The position numbers were made by a program, and so were the translations under genes. 64,000 nucleotides of DNA. It comes from Sediminicoccus sp. KRV36 (GTDB taxonomy: Bacteria > Pseudomonadota > Alphaproteobacteria > Acetobacterales > Acetobacteraceae). Numbering within the stretch: the stretch's first letter is position 1; the number at the start of each line of letters is the position of its first letter. Positions 1 to 9,304 of the stretch are shown here, piece after piece. The stretch lies in the NCBI RefSeq assembly GCF_023243115.1, contig NZ_CP085081.1, forward strand, positions 1,426,001 through 1,490,000, given 5' to 3'. Under the pieces are notes generated by a model that was given only the letters and a program-made list of their open reading frames with translations, made no database searches and was not told the origin of the DNA.

Positions 1-2
1 CG

Positions 3-473
3 AAGCCGCCCGCCGGCGAGATCGAGGCCGCCATCGGCCGGCATGCAACGGACCGCAAGCGCATGGCCGTGGTCGAGCCCCGCGCGCGCGGGGTGGCGCG
101 CGGCGAGATGGCGGGTGCCAGCGCCGGCAAGCACGCCGTCACCCGCTACAGCACCGAGCAAAGTTTCCATGGGGCGCTGGCCCTGATGCGCTGCAAGCTG
201 ATGACTGGGCGGACGCACCAGATTCGCGTCCACCTCGCCCATATCGGGCACCCCCTGGTGGGTGATCCTGTGTATCTGCGGCGTATCCCGGCGGTCAGCA
301 AAACCCTGGAACCGGGCTTGCGGGACCCCCTGCTGGCCTTTCCGCGCCAGGCTCTGCACGCGACGAGTCTCGGCTTTGTTCATCCCGTGACCCGGAAAAA
401 TCTCTCTTTCCGATCGGCCCCGCCGGAGGATTTCGCGCGGCTCCTGGCCATGCTCGGCTGTAACACGGAGTAA
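3..473 (+). CDS. RluA-family pseudouridine synthase, C-terminal part (5' end outside window)
   Basis: The reading frame is open from the window edge, so this is the C-terminal ~156 residues of a longer protein. It carries the signature of RluA-type rRNA/tRNA pseudouridine synthases: a GEIEAAIGRH..DRKRMAV segment followed by GRTHQIRVHLAHIGHPLVGDPVY, which forms part of the RNA-binding and catalytic cleft. The catalytic Asp motif (RLD) lies upstream of the window. These enzymes isomerise uridine in rRNA or tRNA in the cytoplasm. The family member (RluC, RluD or other) cannot be told from this part. It ends with TAA about 230 bp before rpoH on the same strand. Confidence 0.9.
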   Translation, partial: KPPAGEIEAAIGRHATDRKRMAVVEPRARGVARGEMAGASAGKHAVTRYSTEQSFHGALALMRCKLMTGRTHQIRVHLAHIGHPLVGDPVYLRRIPAVSKTLEPGLRDPLLAFPRQALHATSLGFVHPVTRKNLSFRSAPPEDFARLLAMLGCNTE

Positions 474-497
474 CCGTACCAGTTTGGTCAGTTTTGC

Positions 498-526
498 TTG
501 CAAGCCTCCGAGCATGTCGGTATTTT
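498..526 (+). promoter_or_regulatory. Candidate sigma-70-type promoter for rpoH
   Basis: TTGCAA (498-503) and TATTTT (521-526) are separated by exactly 17 bp in an otherwise GC-rich gap. Each hexamer matches its consensus at 4 of 6 positions. A start about 7 nt downstream would give a leader of roughly 165 nt. The CTTGCAAG overlap also resembles a sigma-32 -35 element, so autoregulation is possible. This is inference from sequence alone. Confidence 0.4.
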
Positions 527-700
527 GAGGGTGGATCTACGCCCTGGGGCGCCGCTCTGAGCCCGTTTGCTGACTCTTCCCCCTCCGTGACCGGGGCGGA
601 TGCATCCGGGAGGGCCCCAGACGCGTTAGGCCAATACGGCCGTGTGCCCATCGCCGTCACGGGGTGGGGCACGGCGCAAATGGAAGGCTCGTCCAATACG

Positions 701-1582
701 ATGGCTTCTTTGAGTATCCCGCTTGCCCCGGAAGGCAACCTGTCCCGCTACCTGCAGGACATCCGGAAATTTCCCATGCTCGCCCCCGAGGAAGAGCTGA
801 ACCTGGCCAAGCGCTGGCGCGATGCCGGCGATGAGGCGGCGGCGCACAAGCTCGTCACCTCGCATCTGCGCCTCGTGGCGAAGATCGCGATGGGCTATCG
901 CGGCTATGGCCTGCCGGTCGGTGAACTCATCTCCGAGGGCAATGTCGGGATGATGCAGGCGGTCAAGCGCTTCGATCCCGATCGCGGTTTCCGCTTGGCG
1001 ACCTACGCCATGTGGTGGATCCGTGCCGCCATCCAGGAATACATCCTGCACAGCTGGTCCCTCGTGAAGATGGGCACCACCGCCGCGCAGAAGAAGCTGT
1101 TCTTCAACCTCCGTCGCCTCAAGGGGCAGATCGGGGCGCTGGAGGATGGTGACCTGCAGCCGGAAGTCGTCGCCAAGATCGCCAAGACGCTGGCCGTGCC
1201 CGAGCAGGATGTGGTGAGCATGAATCGCCGCCTCGCCAGCCCGGATAACAGCCTGAACGCCCCCGTCCGCGCCGATAGCGAGGGCGAGTGGCAGGATTGG
1301 CTGGTGGATGACGCCGAGAGCCAGGAAAGCGAACTCGCCGAGCGGGAGGACATGTCCAACCGCAAGGACATGCTCAATGGCGCGCTGCGCACGCTGAATG
1401 AGCGTGAGCGCCATATCTTGATCGAGCGCCGCCTGAAGGATGAGCCGACGACGCTCGAAGAGCTCAGCCAGCAATACAACATCAGCCGCGAGCGCGTGCG
1501 TCAGATCGAGGTCCGCGCCTTCGAGAAGCTGCAGAAGAGCATGAAGCAGCAGATCGTGGACCGGCGCCTCAGCGTCGGCTGA
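701..1582 (+). CDS. rpoH: RNA polymerase sigma factor RpoH (sigma-32)
   Basis: A 293-residue heat-shock sigma factor that directs core RNA polymerase to chaperone and protease promoters. Region 2 runs from about residue 15 (NLSRYLQDIRKFPML) through LRLVAKIAMGYRGYG and TYAMWWIRAAIQEYI. The QKKLFFNLRR segment is the RpoH box that distinguishes RpoH from RpoD-type factors. Region 4 ends with the helix-turn-helix YNISRERVRQIEVRAFEKL. The ATG at 701 puts 12 residues before the conserved NLSRYLQ, as in other alphaproteobacterial RpoH proteins. An in-frame ATG at 680, with GGGGTGGGG 10 nt upstream, would add seven residues and cannot be excluded. Its likely targets tig/clpPX lie at the far end of the window. 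Confidence 0.93.
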   Translation: MASLSIPLAPEGNLSRYLQDIRKFPMLAPEEELNLAKRWRDAGDEAAAHKLVTSHLRLVAKIAMGYRGYGLPVGELISEGNVGMMQAVKRFDPDRGFRLATYAMWWIRAAIQEYILHSWSLVKMGTTAAQKKLFFNLRRLKGQIGALEDGDLQPEVVAKIAKTLAVPEQDVVSMNRRLASPDNSLNAPVRADSEGEWQDWLVDDAESQESELAEREDMSNRKDMLNGALRTLNERERHILIERRLKDEPTTLEELSQQYNISRERVRQIEVRAFEKLQKSMKQQIVDRRLSVG

Positions 1583-1656
1583 AGCCAGGGCGGAAGGCCG
1601 GGGCTGGGCGACGCGGGCAGCTTGTCTTCGTGATCGGCCCCGGTGGTGATCGGAAT

Positions 1657-1679
1657 GCGAAAGGGCGGCGCCCTTTCGC
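1657..1679 (+). terminator. Perfect hairpin downstream of rpoH
   Basis: GCGAAAGGGC and GCCCTTTCGC form a perfect 10-bp stem with a 3-nt loop, 75 nt after the rpoH stop. No T-run follows on either side, so it is either a Rho-assisted terminator or an mRNA-stabilising hairpin. It sits in the 323-bp gap (1583-1905) between rpoH and a convergent gene. I see no coding sequence in that gap. Confidence 0.5.
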
Positions 1680-1905
1680 CTGGTAGCCTGGGTTTCAGGG
1701 CTCTGGTTCTGGCACTGACGTCCAGCGGTCAGTCAGCCTGCCGCTCGAGGTGCGTTATGCCTCGCCCCCCGGCCCGCTTTGATTTCAGAGGCGTCCCGGC
1801 CACCTTCCGATCGCCGGGGCTCACATCAGAAGGCCCGGGCAGTTGGTGTCCGGGCATCGTGATCCGCCCCGACGAGCCGATCGGGAAGGATTTTGGTCCA
1901 GACCC

Positions 1906-3279
1906 TCAGACCCAGAAGCTCTCACCATGCTGGCGCGGCACGAAGCGGCCCGTGCCTGGCCGTGCCAGAACCCGCGTCCCGTCCCAGATGCAGGCGCCGC
2001 GCAGATAGGTGGCCGCCACGCGCGCCGTCATGGCCATGCCGTCATAGGGCGACCAGCGGGCATCCTCGCGGTCCTGGATGTTGCGGGCGTCGAAGGCGAA
2101 GTCACCCTCCTCCATCACCAGCAGGTCGGCATCGCAGCCGATGCGGATGGCGCCCTTCTTCGGGAACAGGCCATGGAATTTCGCCGGGCGTTCTGCGCAG
2201 AGGCTGGCCATCAGCGTGGGGGACAGGCCGCGCCTGGACAGCAGGGTGAACATCAGCGGCGCGAAGCTCTGCATGCCGGTCAGGCCAGCGCCGCAGGCGA
2301 AGATGTCGCCCGTATATTCCTTGCGCTGCTTGGGCCAGGGCGCATGGTCGGTGGACACATAGGCGACCTTGCCCTCGGCGATGCTGCCCCAGATGCGTTC
2401 CACCTCCGCCGCGGTGCGGAAGGGCGGGTTGCATTTGCCGAAGCCCTGGAGGCGGACCAGATCCTCCTCCGTCATGCACAAATACTGGATGCAGGCCTCG
2501 CCCGAGGTCTTGGCACCCTGGTTCCGGAACACCTCGGCCAGGTCGAAGCCGCGCGCCAGGGAGGAATGCGCGATGTGGACATGCGCCCCCGTCTCCAGCG
2601 CCATCTCGAAGATGGCGAGGTCCGCCATGGTCTCGCAGAGCGGCGGGCGGGTGCGGGCATGCATGATGGGGTCGGTCCGGCCGGTGGCCTTTGCGGCGGC
2701 GATGGCGCCCTCGACGATCTCCTGATCCTCGTTGTGAATGCCCACCATGAGGCCGGTCTTGGCGATCTCGGCGAAGGCCTCGACCATCATGGTGTTGTTG
2801 ATGCGCGGAAAGCGCACCGCGTCATATTCATAGGTGGAAAGCTTGAAGGAACAGACGCCGGCCTCAGCGAGGCCCGCAATCTGGTCCACCCCGCCATCCT
2901 TCCGGATGGTGCCGTAGAGCGCCATGTCCACATGGCTGGTGGCGTTCACCACCGCGATCTTCTCGGCGAGGATGCCGGGATCGGTCACCGGGCGCGGCAC
3001 GTCATAGGGCATGTCCACGCAGGTGGTGACACCGCCGGCGGCGGCCGACATCGAGGCGCCCTCGATTCCCGACCAGCCGGTGCTGCTGCTGGTGTGCATG
3101 TGCCCATCCACCAGGCCCGGGAACACAAGCTTCCCACGATGGTCCACCATCTCGGCCGCTGCTGGCGGGCTGCCCTGGCCGATGGCGGCGATCACGCCGC
3201 CGCTCACCGCGACATAGCCGTTTTCCAGAACCCCATCGGCCAGCACCAGATTGCCGCGCACCACCAGATCGAAAGCCAT
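1906..3279 (-). CDS. Dihydropyrimidinase/allantoinase-like cyclic amidohydrolase
   Basis: A 457-residue enzyme of the cyclic amidohydrolase (hydantoinase, dihydropyrimidinase, allantoinase) superfamily, which opens cyclic amide rings in the cytoplasm. Visible signatures are the metal motif GLVDGHMH near residue 60, a likely carboxylated lysine in SFKLSTYEYD, later histidines in VGIHNED and VHIAHSS, and the catalytic Asp in VSTDHAPW. The ATG at 3279 (MAFDLVVRGN) starts exactly at the usual N-terminal beta-sandwich. It is transcribed away from the prpD-like gene, so the two share a 127-bp divergent promoter region. The substrate cannot be assigned, since no partner permease or carbamoylase is adjacent. 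Confidence 0.85.
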   Translation of the reverse strand: MAFDLVVRGNLVLADGVLENGYVAVSGGVIAAIGQGSPPAAAEMVDHRGKLVFPGLVDGHMHTSSSTGWSGIEGASMSAAAGGVTTCVDMPYDVPRPVTDPGILAEKIAVVNATSHVDMALYGTIRKDGGVDQIAGLAEAGVCSFKLSTYEYDAVRFPRINNTMMVEAFAEIAKTGLMVGIHNEDQEIVEGAIAAAKATGRTDPIMHARTRPPLCETMADLAIFEMALETGAHVHIAHSSLARGFDLAEVFRNQGAKTSGEACIQYLCMTEEDLVRLQGFGKCNPPFRTAAEVERIWGSIAEGKVAYVSTDHAPWPKQRKEYTGDIFACGAGLTGMQSFAPLMFTLLSRRGLSPTLMASLCAERPAKFHGLFPKKGAIRIGCDADLLVMEEGDFAFDARNIQDREDARWSPYDGMAMTARVAATYLRGACIWDGTRVLARPGTGRFVPRQHGESFWV

Positions 3280-3406
3280 ACCCGCAGAATCCCCTGCCCA
3301 TGTTGCGTGACGCGTCGCGATCAATAGGATGCGGCCCCGTCACATGTCACAAGGCTAGGCGCGCGCGCCGTGGCCGCCAACCCGGCAAGACGAAAGAGAG
3401 ACGCGC

Positions 3407-4945
3407 ATGCAACTCCACCCCGTGAAAGTTCATCCCTCCAAGGCGCTGCTCAAGCGCGAGGACCAGCTCGCCTGGAAGATTGCGGGTGTGGCCACCGACA
3501 AGGCGCCCGTGCCCAAGGACACGGCGGAGATGATCATCAACCGGATCATCGACAACGCCTCGGTCGCCATTGCCGCCATCAACCGCCGGCCTGTGGTTTC
3601 GGCGCGCGGCATGGCGCTGGGCCATGCGAAGAAGGGCGGCGGCACGGTGTTCGGCATGCCGGCGAGCTTCACGGCGAGCCCCGAATGGGCGGCCTGGGCG
3701 AATGGCACGGCGGTGCGTGAGCTCGACATGCACGACACCTTCCTGGCCGCCGACTACTCCCACCCCGGCGACAACATCCCCCCCATCCTCGCCGTGGCGC
3801 AGACCATGGGCCGTTCCGGCAAGGACCTGCTGCGGGGCCTGGCCACCGGCTATGAAATCCACATCAACCTGGTGCGGGCCATCTGCCTGCATGAGCATCG
3901 CGTGGATCACATCGCGCATCTCTGCCCCGCCTCGGCCGCCGGAATCGGCACGCTGCTCGGCCTGAAGCAGGAGGTGATCTTCCAGTCGGTGCAGCAGGCG
4001 CTGCACACCTCCGTCAGCTTCCGCCAGTCCCGCAAGGGCGAGATCAGCTCCTGGAAGGCCTACGCGCCCGCCCATGCCGGCAAGCTGGCCGTGGAAGCCG
4101 TCGACCGTTGCATGCGCGGCGAAGGTGCCCCCAGCCCGATCTATGAGGGTGAGGACAGCGTGATCGCCTGGGTGCTCTCGGGCCGCACGCAGGCCGACAG
4201 CAAGGGCCGCAAGACGGTGTACGACCCGACCTACTACAACGTGCCCCTGCCGGCCGCCGGCGAGGGCAAGCGCGCCATCCTCGACAGCTACACCAAGGAG
4301 CATTCGGCCGAGTACCAGAGCCAGGCGCTGATTGATCTGGCCTTCCGCATGCGCGAATCCATCAAGAATTTCGACGCGATCGAGAAGATCATGATCCACA
4401 CGTCGCATCACACCCATTACGTGATCGGCACGGGCGCGCAGGACCCGCAGAAGATGGACCCCAAGGCGAGCCGCGAAACGCTCGACCATTCCATCATGTA
4501 CATCTTCGCCGTGGCGCTGCAGGACGGTCGCTGGCACCATGTGGACAGCTACGCGCCCAAGCGTGCTGGCCGTGCCGATACGGTGCGCCTGTGGCACAAG
4601 ATCGAGACCTGCGAGGCGCCGGAATGGACTGAGCGCTACCACAGCCGCGATCCGGAGACGCTGGCCTTCGGCGGCCGCGTCGAAATCACCATGAAGGACG
4701 GCACAAAGCTCGTGGATGAGCTGGGTGTGGCCAATGCGCACCCCCGCGGCGCGCGGCCCTTCGCGCGTGAGCAGTATATCCACAAGTTCCGCACGCTGAC
4801 CGATGGCATCATCTCGGCGCGCGAGAGCAACCGCTTTCTCGAAGTGGTGCAGAGCCTGGCGAGCCTCAAGGCCGGTGAACTGGGTGCCTTGCATGTGGCG
4901 CTGCCCAAGGGCGCGTTGCTGGAGGCCAAGCCCGGCATCTTCTGA
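3407..4945 (+). CDS. prpD: MmgE/PrpD family protein, probable 2-methylcitrate dehydratase
   Basis: A 512-residue protein matching the MmgE/PrpD family over its full length. PrpD dehydrates 2-methylcitrate to 2-methyl-cis-aconitate in the methylcitrate cycle for propionyl-CoA oxidation. Conserved blocks include [35 protein letters not shown] and [21 protein letters not shown] in the N-terminal half, and [20 protein letters not shown] in the middle. A citrate-synthase-type PrpC follows at 5710, with one small opposite-strand gene between them, which supports a methylcitrate role. No PrpB lyase is in the window. The family also contains cis-aconitate decarboxylases and iminodisuccinate epimerases, so the assignment rests partly on context. 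Confidence 0.82.
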   Translation: MQLHPVKVHPSKALLKREDQLAWKIAGVATDKAPVPKDTAEMIINRIIDNASVAIAAINRRPVVSARGMALGHAKKGGGTVFGMPASFTASPEWAAWANGTAVRELDMHDTFLAADYSHPGDNIPPILAVAQTMGRSGKDLLRGLATGYEIHINLVRAICLHEHRVDHIAHLCPASAAGIGTLLGLKQEVIFQSVQQALHTSVSFRQSRKGEISSWKAYAPAHAGKLAVEAVDRCMRGEGAPSPIYEGEDSVIAWVLSGRTQADSKGRKTVYDPTYYNVPLPAAGEGKRAILDSYTKEHSAEYQSQALIDLAFRMRESIKNFDAIEKIMIHTSHHTHYVIGTGAQDPQKMDPKASRETLDHSIMYIFAVALQDGRWHHVDSYAPKRAGRADTVRLWHKIETCEAPEWTERYHSRDPETLAFGGRVEITMKDGTKLVDELGVANAHPRGARPFAREQYIHKFRTLTDGIISARESNRFLEVVQSLASLKAGELGALHVALPKGALLEAKPGIF

Positions 4946-5181
4946 TGCCGGAATGGGCGTTGCGCCCAGGCCGGCGTGCATCCATCATGCCGCCTGCGCG
5001 ACATGGGTACGGCGCTGCTGCGCGAGGCGATCCGGGCACATCCCGGGTCGCTCGCTGCATGGTATGGCGCGCAGCGACTTTGGCCGCGGCGTCTGCGAGC
5101 GCCGTGGCTGCATGATCGAGGCCGAAGGCGACGGCGGCCAGAACGAGGAAGGCGAGCCGGATCTTCTCGACCGCCTTCGCC

Positions 5182-5553
5182 CTACGGCAACATGCATGTC
5201 ACCCTGAGACCATTGCGCAGATCGCCATCGCTGATTGTGGGGCCGGTGATGCGGGCGATCCGCACCATCGTTACCTGGCCGGGTGGCAGTTCCACCTCCA
5301 GCCCGGCGGCAATGGGCCGTCCGGCAAGACTCAGGCGCACGACCACCATCCGGAAGGGGCGCGAGCCGAGCAGGCTCGCGCTGTAGATGGTGCCCGCCGG
5401 GACCCGGCCTTCGCGTTCTGCTGGCGCCGGTGTGGCGGTGAAGCCGAGCACCTGTATCATCCCGTTGGCGACGCAATCCCCGCTGCCCTGAGCGGAGGCG
5501 GGAAGGGCGGCGAGGCATGCCATGGCGAATGCGGCGGCGAGGCGCGTGAACAT
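5182..5553 (-). CDS. Small secreted protein of unknown function
   Basis: A 123-residue protein starting MFTRLAAAFAMACLAALPASAQ, a clear Sec signal peptide with an ASA-Q cleavage site. A GGGAGAT ribosome site lies just upstream of the ATG, and this decides the start against longer upstream readings. The mature part (~100 residues) has two cysteines (GDCVANG and VTCMLP near the ends), likely a disulfide, and alternating hydrophobic segments typical of a small beta domain. I do not recognise the family. It lies between prpD and prpC but on the other strand. Confidence 0.65.
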   Translation of the reverse strand: MFTRLAAAFAMACLAALPASAQGSGDCVANGMIQVLGFTATPAPAEREGRVPAGTIYSASLLGSRPFRMVVVRLSLAGRPIAAGLEVELPPGQVTMVRIARITGPTISDGDLRNGLRVTCMLP

Positions 5554-5709
5554 CGTCGAAGATCTCCCTGGTTCCATGCGCCCATCGTGCCAGCGCGAGG
5601 GGCGGGAGGCGACCCGGATCGGACGATCTCCCCGATCGGTCGGCCCGATGGACAGCCACGCACACAGGCTTAAGCTGCGGCGCAGCAAGAGCAACAAGGG
5701 AAGTCAGTC

Positions 5710-6831
5710 ATGAGCGAAACCATCGACGTCCGCAAAGGGCTCGTCGGCGTCTATGCCGATGAGTCCAGCGTCTCGAAGGTGATGCCGGAAACCAACAGCC
5801 TCACCTATCGCGGCTATGCCGTGCAGGATCTGTGCGAGAATTCCAACTTCATGGATGTCGCCTACCTGCTGTGGAACGGCGAGTTGCCCAACGCGACTGA
5901 GCGCGCCGCCTTCGCCGAGGCCGAGCGCTCGCAACGCGCGCTCTCGCCCACGCTGCTGCGCGTGCTGCGCGATTTCCCCAAGGACGCGCATCCGATGGAT
6001 GCGATCCGCACCGCCGTCTCCTTCATGGGGATGGAAGACCCGGAGGCGGCCGACATCGGCGATGCCGCGCAGCGCCGCAAGGCGATCCGCCTGCTGGCGC
6101 GCATCCCCACGGCCGTCGCCGCGACCAACCGGCTGAGCAAGGGGCTTGAGCCTGTCCCGCCCGACCCCTCGCTGCCCTTCTGCGAGAATTTCTTCCACAT
6201 GGTGTTCGGCAAGGTGCCGCAGCCGGAGGTGATCAAGGCCTTCGATGTCTCGATGATCCTCTACGCCGAGCACACCTTCAACGCCTCGACCTTCGCCGCC
6301 CGCGTGGTGACGTCAACCATGGCGGACATGCACGGCGCGATCGTCGCCGGCATCGCCGCCCTCAAGGGCCCGCTGCATGGCGGCGCCAATGAGGCGGTGA
6401 TGCACATGCTGAAGGAAATCCCCTCGCCCGAAACGGCGGAAGCCTGGTTGCGCGAGCGCTTCGACCACAAGGCGCTGGTGATGGGCTTCGGCCATCGCGT
6501 CTACAAGAATGGCGACAGCCGCGTACCGACGATGAAGAAATACGCCGAGGTGATGGCCGATGTGGTGGGCGACAAGCGCTGGATGAACACCTCGGCCGTG
6601 CTCGCGCGCGTCATGCTGGCCGAGAAGAACATCCATCCCAATCTCGATTTCCCGGCAGGCCCCGCCTACTACCTGATGGGTTTCGACATTCCGATGTTCA
6701 CGCCGGTCTTCGTGTGCAGCCGCATCACCGGCTGGGCCGCGCATGTCTTCGAGCAGGCCGCGGATAACCGGCTGATCCGTCCGCTCTCGCTCTACAACGG
6801 CGTGGAGCAGCGCGCGGTACCGACGCGCTGA
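5710..6831 (+). CDS. prpC: 2-methylcitrate synthase / citrate synthase (short type II)
   Basis: A 373-residue citrate-synthase-fold enzyme of the short, two-domain PrpC/CitZ type. It lacks the long N-terminal extension of GltA. Active-site signatures are present: LHGGANEAV (first catalytic His), GFGHRVYKNGDSR (second His plus a carboxylate-binding Arg) and the Asp region LDFPAGPAYYLMG. It would condense propionyl-CoA (or acetyl-CoA) with oxaloacetate. The N-terminal KGLVGVYADESSVSKV is typical of bifunctional methylcitrate/citrate synthases. Together with PrpD at 3407 it suggests a methylcitrate cycle. A strong hairpin terminator follows within 30 nt. Confidence 0.88.
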   Translation: MSETIDVRKGLVGVYADESSVSKVMPETNSLTYRGYAVQDLCENSNFMDVAYLLWNGELPNATERAAFAEAERSQRALSPTLLRVLRDFPKDAHPMDAIRTAVSFMGMEDPEAADIGDAAQRRKAIRLLARIPTAVAATNRLSKGLEPVPPDPSLPFCENFFHMVFGKVPQPEVIKAFDVSMILYAEHTFNASTFAARVVTSTMADMHGAIVAGIAALKGPLHGGANEAVMHMLKEIPSPETAEAWLRERFDHKALVMGFGHRVYKNGDSRVPTMKKYAEVMADVVGDKRWMNTSAVLARVMLAEKNIHPNLDFPAGPAYYLMGFDIPMFTPVFVCSRITGWAAHVFEQAADNRLIRPLSLYNGVEQRAVPTR

Positions 6832-6860
6832 CTCCTGAACGCGCGTGGCGTTCCATGGTG

Positions 6861-6886
6861 AGGCCGCCCGCTGCAACGGGCGGCCT
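6861..6886 (+). terminator. Intrinsic terminator after prpC
   Basis: AGGCCGCCCG and CGGGCGGCCT form a 10-bp stem around a CTGCAA loop, followed by TTCT. It lies 30 nt past the prpC stop. Confidence 0.8.
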
Positions 6887-7348
6887 TTCTCATGTGTGAA
6901 GATGATGCACGCGCGACTCACGCCGCGGAAAATCTTTGCGTAAAAGCAGAATGTGTTTGACAGGCAACTCGCGCATTCCGATAGCGTTGCAGACGCACGC
7001 ATTGACGCGCGATTCGCGCCTACGCTCTGACCGCCGCGCATCACGCGAGACATGGAGAGCAGGGCCACGAAATCGCAGAGCAGGGCGAGCGGCGAACGGA
7101 AGGGATGAACCTCGATGAGGTTAGCCGGAAACCATTTCCGGTCTCTGCGGGAGGAAGGCACCCGTTCTCGCATTGGGTCGGGCCATCGCCTGATTCACGG
7201 CGGGTACGCGACAGTGCAAGCGGCTTCTTCGCGACGATGATCTTCGCCTGTTCGAACTCTCTGCAATCCGTCGCGGCGCGATGCCGCCGCGGCCTGGTCC
7301 AGTAACCATCCACCAACCTGTCGCGCGAAGGCGCAAGGAGAGACTCAA
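6887..7348. other. 462-bp non-coding upstream region of the H1-like gene
   Basis: I see no convincing gene here. The region is less GC-rich than its surroundings and holds several short palindromes, including CCGGAAA-CCA-TTTCCGG at 7125-7141. A perfect TTGACA occurs at 6957-6962, but the hexamer 17 bp downstream (GATAGC, 6980-6985) is a poor -10. AAGGAG at 7334-7339 is the ribosome site of the following gene. A long regulatory leader or an unrecognised small RNA is possible. Confidence 0.4.
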
Positions 7349-7993
<645 letters not shown>

Positions 7994-8047
7994 TCCTTCC
8001 GGATCATCAGGCCGGGTCACGCCGCGAGGCGCTGACCCGGGAGATCA

Positions 8048-8076
8048 GGCGCCACCCATCGGGTGGCGCCTTTTTT
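8048..8076 (+). terminator. Strong intrinsic terminator after the H1-like gene
   Basis: GGCGCCACCC and GGGTGGCGCC form a perfect 10-bp stem with an ATC loop, followed by six Ts. It lies 55 nt after the stop codon and between convergent genes. Confidence 0.93.
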
Positions 8077-8086
8077 CATGGCCGCA

Positions 8087-8671
8087 TCAGCCCCATTGGC
8101 CAAGGAAGAACATCTCACCCGCGGGCTTGCGGGCGCGCGGCGCCGTCTCGCGCTGCGCCAATGCCTCGGGCAGGGCCGAGGCCGGCCCCGGGGTGCCCAG
8201 CACCATCGCCGCGATCGGCGCCACATCCTCGGGGATGGCGAAAGCCGCGCGCGCGGCCGCCGCATCGAAGCCGGCCATCTGGTGCAGCTGCAGGCCGAGT
8301 GCGGCCGCCTGGATCGCCATCGCGCTGCTCGCCTGGCCCGCATCGTAATGCGACCAGGGGTTGGGCTTGCCATTGCCGGCCGAATTCAGCCGCGCGCAGG
8401 CCAGCATCAGCACAGGCGCCCCGCCGATCCAGCCCTGGTTGAAGGGAACCAGGCAGGCCAGCAGCTTGGCGAAAGCCTCAGGCTCCAAAGCCCTGCGCGT
8501 AATCAGGTACTGCCAGGGCTGCTCGTTATAGGCCGAGGCCGCCCAGCGCCCGGCTTCCAGGATGGAATGCAGCGCTGCATCGGGAACGGGCGTCTCCAGG
8601 TAGCTGCGCGGGCTCCAGCGTGCGGCGATGGCGGGCAGAACGGGATGGTCGGTGGGGGCGGTACGGTCCAT
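8087..8671 (-). CDS. Nitroreductase family protein (FMN-dependent oxidoreductase)
   Basis: A 194-residue protein of the nitroreductase fold, which uses FMN and NAD(P)H to reduce nitro-compounds, quinones or flavins. The N-terminal motif RWSPRSYLETPVPDAAL, followed by EAGRWAASAYNEQPWQYLI, is the conserved FMN phosphate/ring contact region. The C-terminal ALGLQLHQMAGFD matches the second FMN-binding region. AAGGA is 7 nt before the ATG at 8671, so an in-frame TTG six nt upstream is unlikely to be the start. It follows the otnC-like gene by only 10 bp on the same strand and may be read through from it. The physiological substrate is unknown. Confidence 0.85.
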   Translation of the reverse strand: MDRTAPTDHPVLPAIAARWSPRSYLETPVPDAALHSILEAGRWAASAYNEQPWQYLITRRALEPEAFAKLLACLVPFNQGWIGGAPVLMLACARLNSAGNGKPNPWSHYDAGQASSAMAIQAAALGLQLHQMAGFDAAAARAAFAIPEDVAPIAAMVLGTPGPASALPEALAQRETAPRARKPAGEMFFLGQWG

Positions 8672-8681
8672 GGGCAAGTCC

Positions 8682-9302
8682 TTATCCGAAGGTTGTCAGA
8701 AGATCATCCACCTGCGCGGGCGTCAGCAGGCGGGGATTCATGGTGCGCAGCATGAGCGCGAGCCTGGCGGCTTCTTCGAGTTCCTCCGCGGCGTTGACCG
8801 CATCGGTCAGCGTGGCGCCGCAGATCACCGGGCCGTGATTGGCCAGCAGCACGGCCTTCGCCGATAGCGCCGCCGCATGGATAGCGGGCTCCATCGCCGC
8901 ATCGCCGGGCCGGTAATAGGGAATGAGCGGCAGCGTGCGGCCGACGCGCATCACGAAATACGGAGTGAGGGGCGGAATGACCGCGTCCTCCAGGCAGGAG
9001 ATCGCCGTCGCATGGGTGGAATGCAGATGCACGACGGCCCCCGCATCGGGGCGTGCGTCCAGGAAGGCGCGGTGCAGGAACACCTCCTTGGTGGGCTTGT
9101 CGCCGCCGATGTGGTTCCAGTCCCGGTCCAGCTTGCTGAGCCGCGCGGCATCGAGCCGCCCGAGGGAGGAGTTGGTGGGCGTCATCAGATAGCCATCCGG
9201 GAGGCGCAGGCTGATATTGCCCGCACTGCCCACACTGTAGCCGCGCGCAAAGAGCGAGGCGCCCAGGCTCACCAGAAGCTGCCGCTGATCCTCTTCCCGC
9301 AT
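8682..9302 (-). CDS. otnC: Class II aldolase/adducin family protein, probable 3-oxo-tetronate 4-phosphate decarboxylase
   Basis: A 206-residue class II aldolase-fold protein. It shows the expected metal histidines (VVHLHSTHATAIS and NHGPVICG) and the sugar-phosphate region SAGNISLRLPDG..TPTNSSLG. The gene lies 2 bp downstream of a DUF1537 kinase. That pairing identifies it as OtnC, which decarboxylates 3-oxo-tetronate 4-phosphate to dihydroxyacetone phosphate in four-carbon acid-sugar catabolism. The family also includes fuculose-phosphate aldolases, so the exact substrate comes from context. The ATG at 9302 follows the otnK stop directly. Confidence 0.8.
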   Translation of the reverse strand: MREEDQRQLLVSLGASLFARGYSVGSAGNISLRLPDGYLMTPTNSSLGRLDAARLSKLDRDWNHIGGDKPTKEVFLHRAFLDARPDAGAVVHLHSTHATAISCLEDAVIPPLTPYFVMRVGRTLPLIPYYRPGDAAMEPAIHAAALSAKAVLLANHGPVICGATLTDAVNAAEELEEAARLALMLRTMNPRLLTPAQVDDLLTTFG

Positions 9303-9304
9303 GG

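Noticed and set aside
4946..5181. A short gene between prpD and the small secreted protein
   Set aside because: The plus-strand frames here run into the opposite-strand gene and have no ribosome site or similarity.
7105..7305. A 66-codon frame upstream of the H1-like gene
   Set aside because: A GGAAGGG lies upstream, but the product resembles no protein and has the composition of non-coding DNA.
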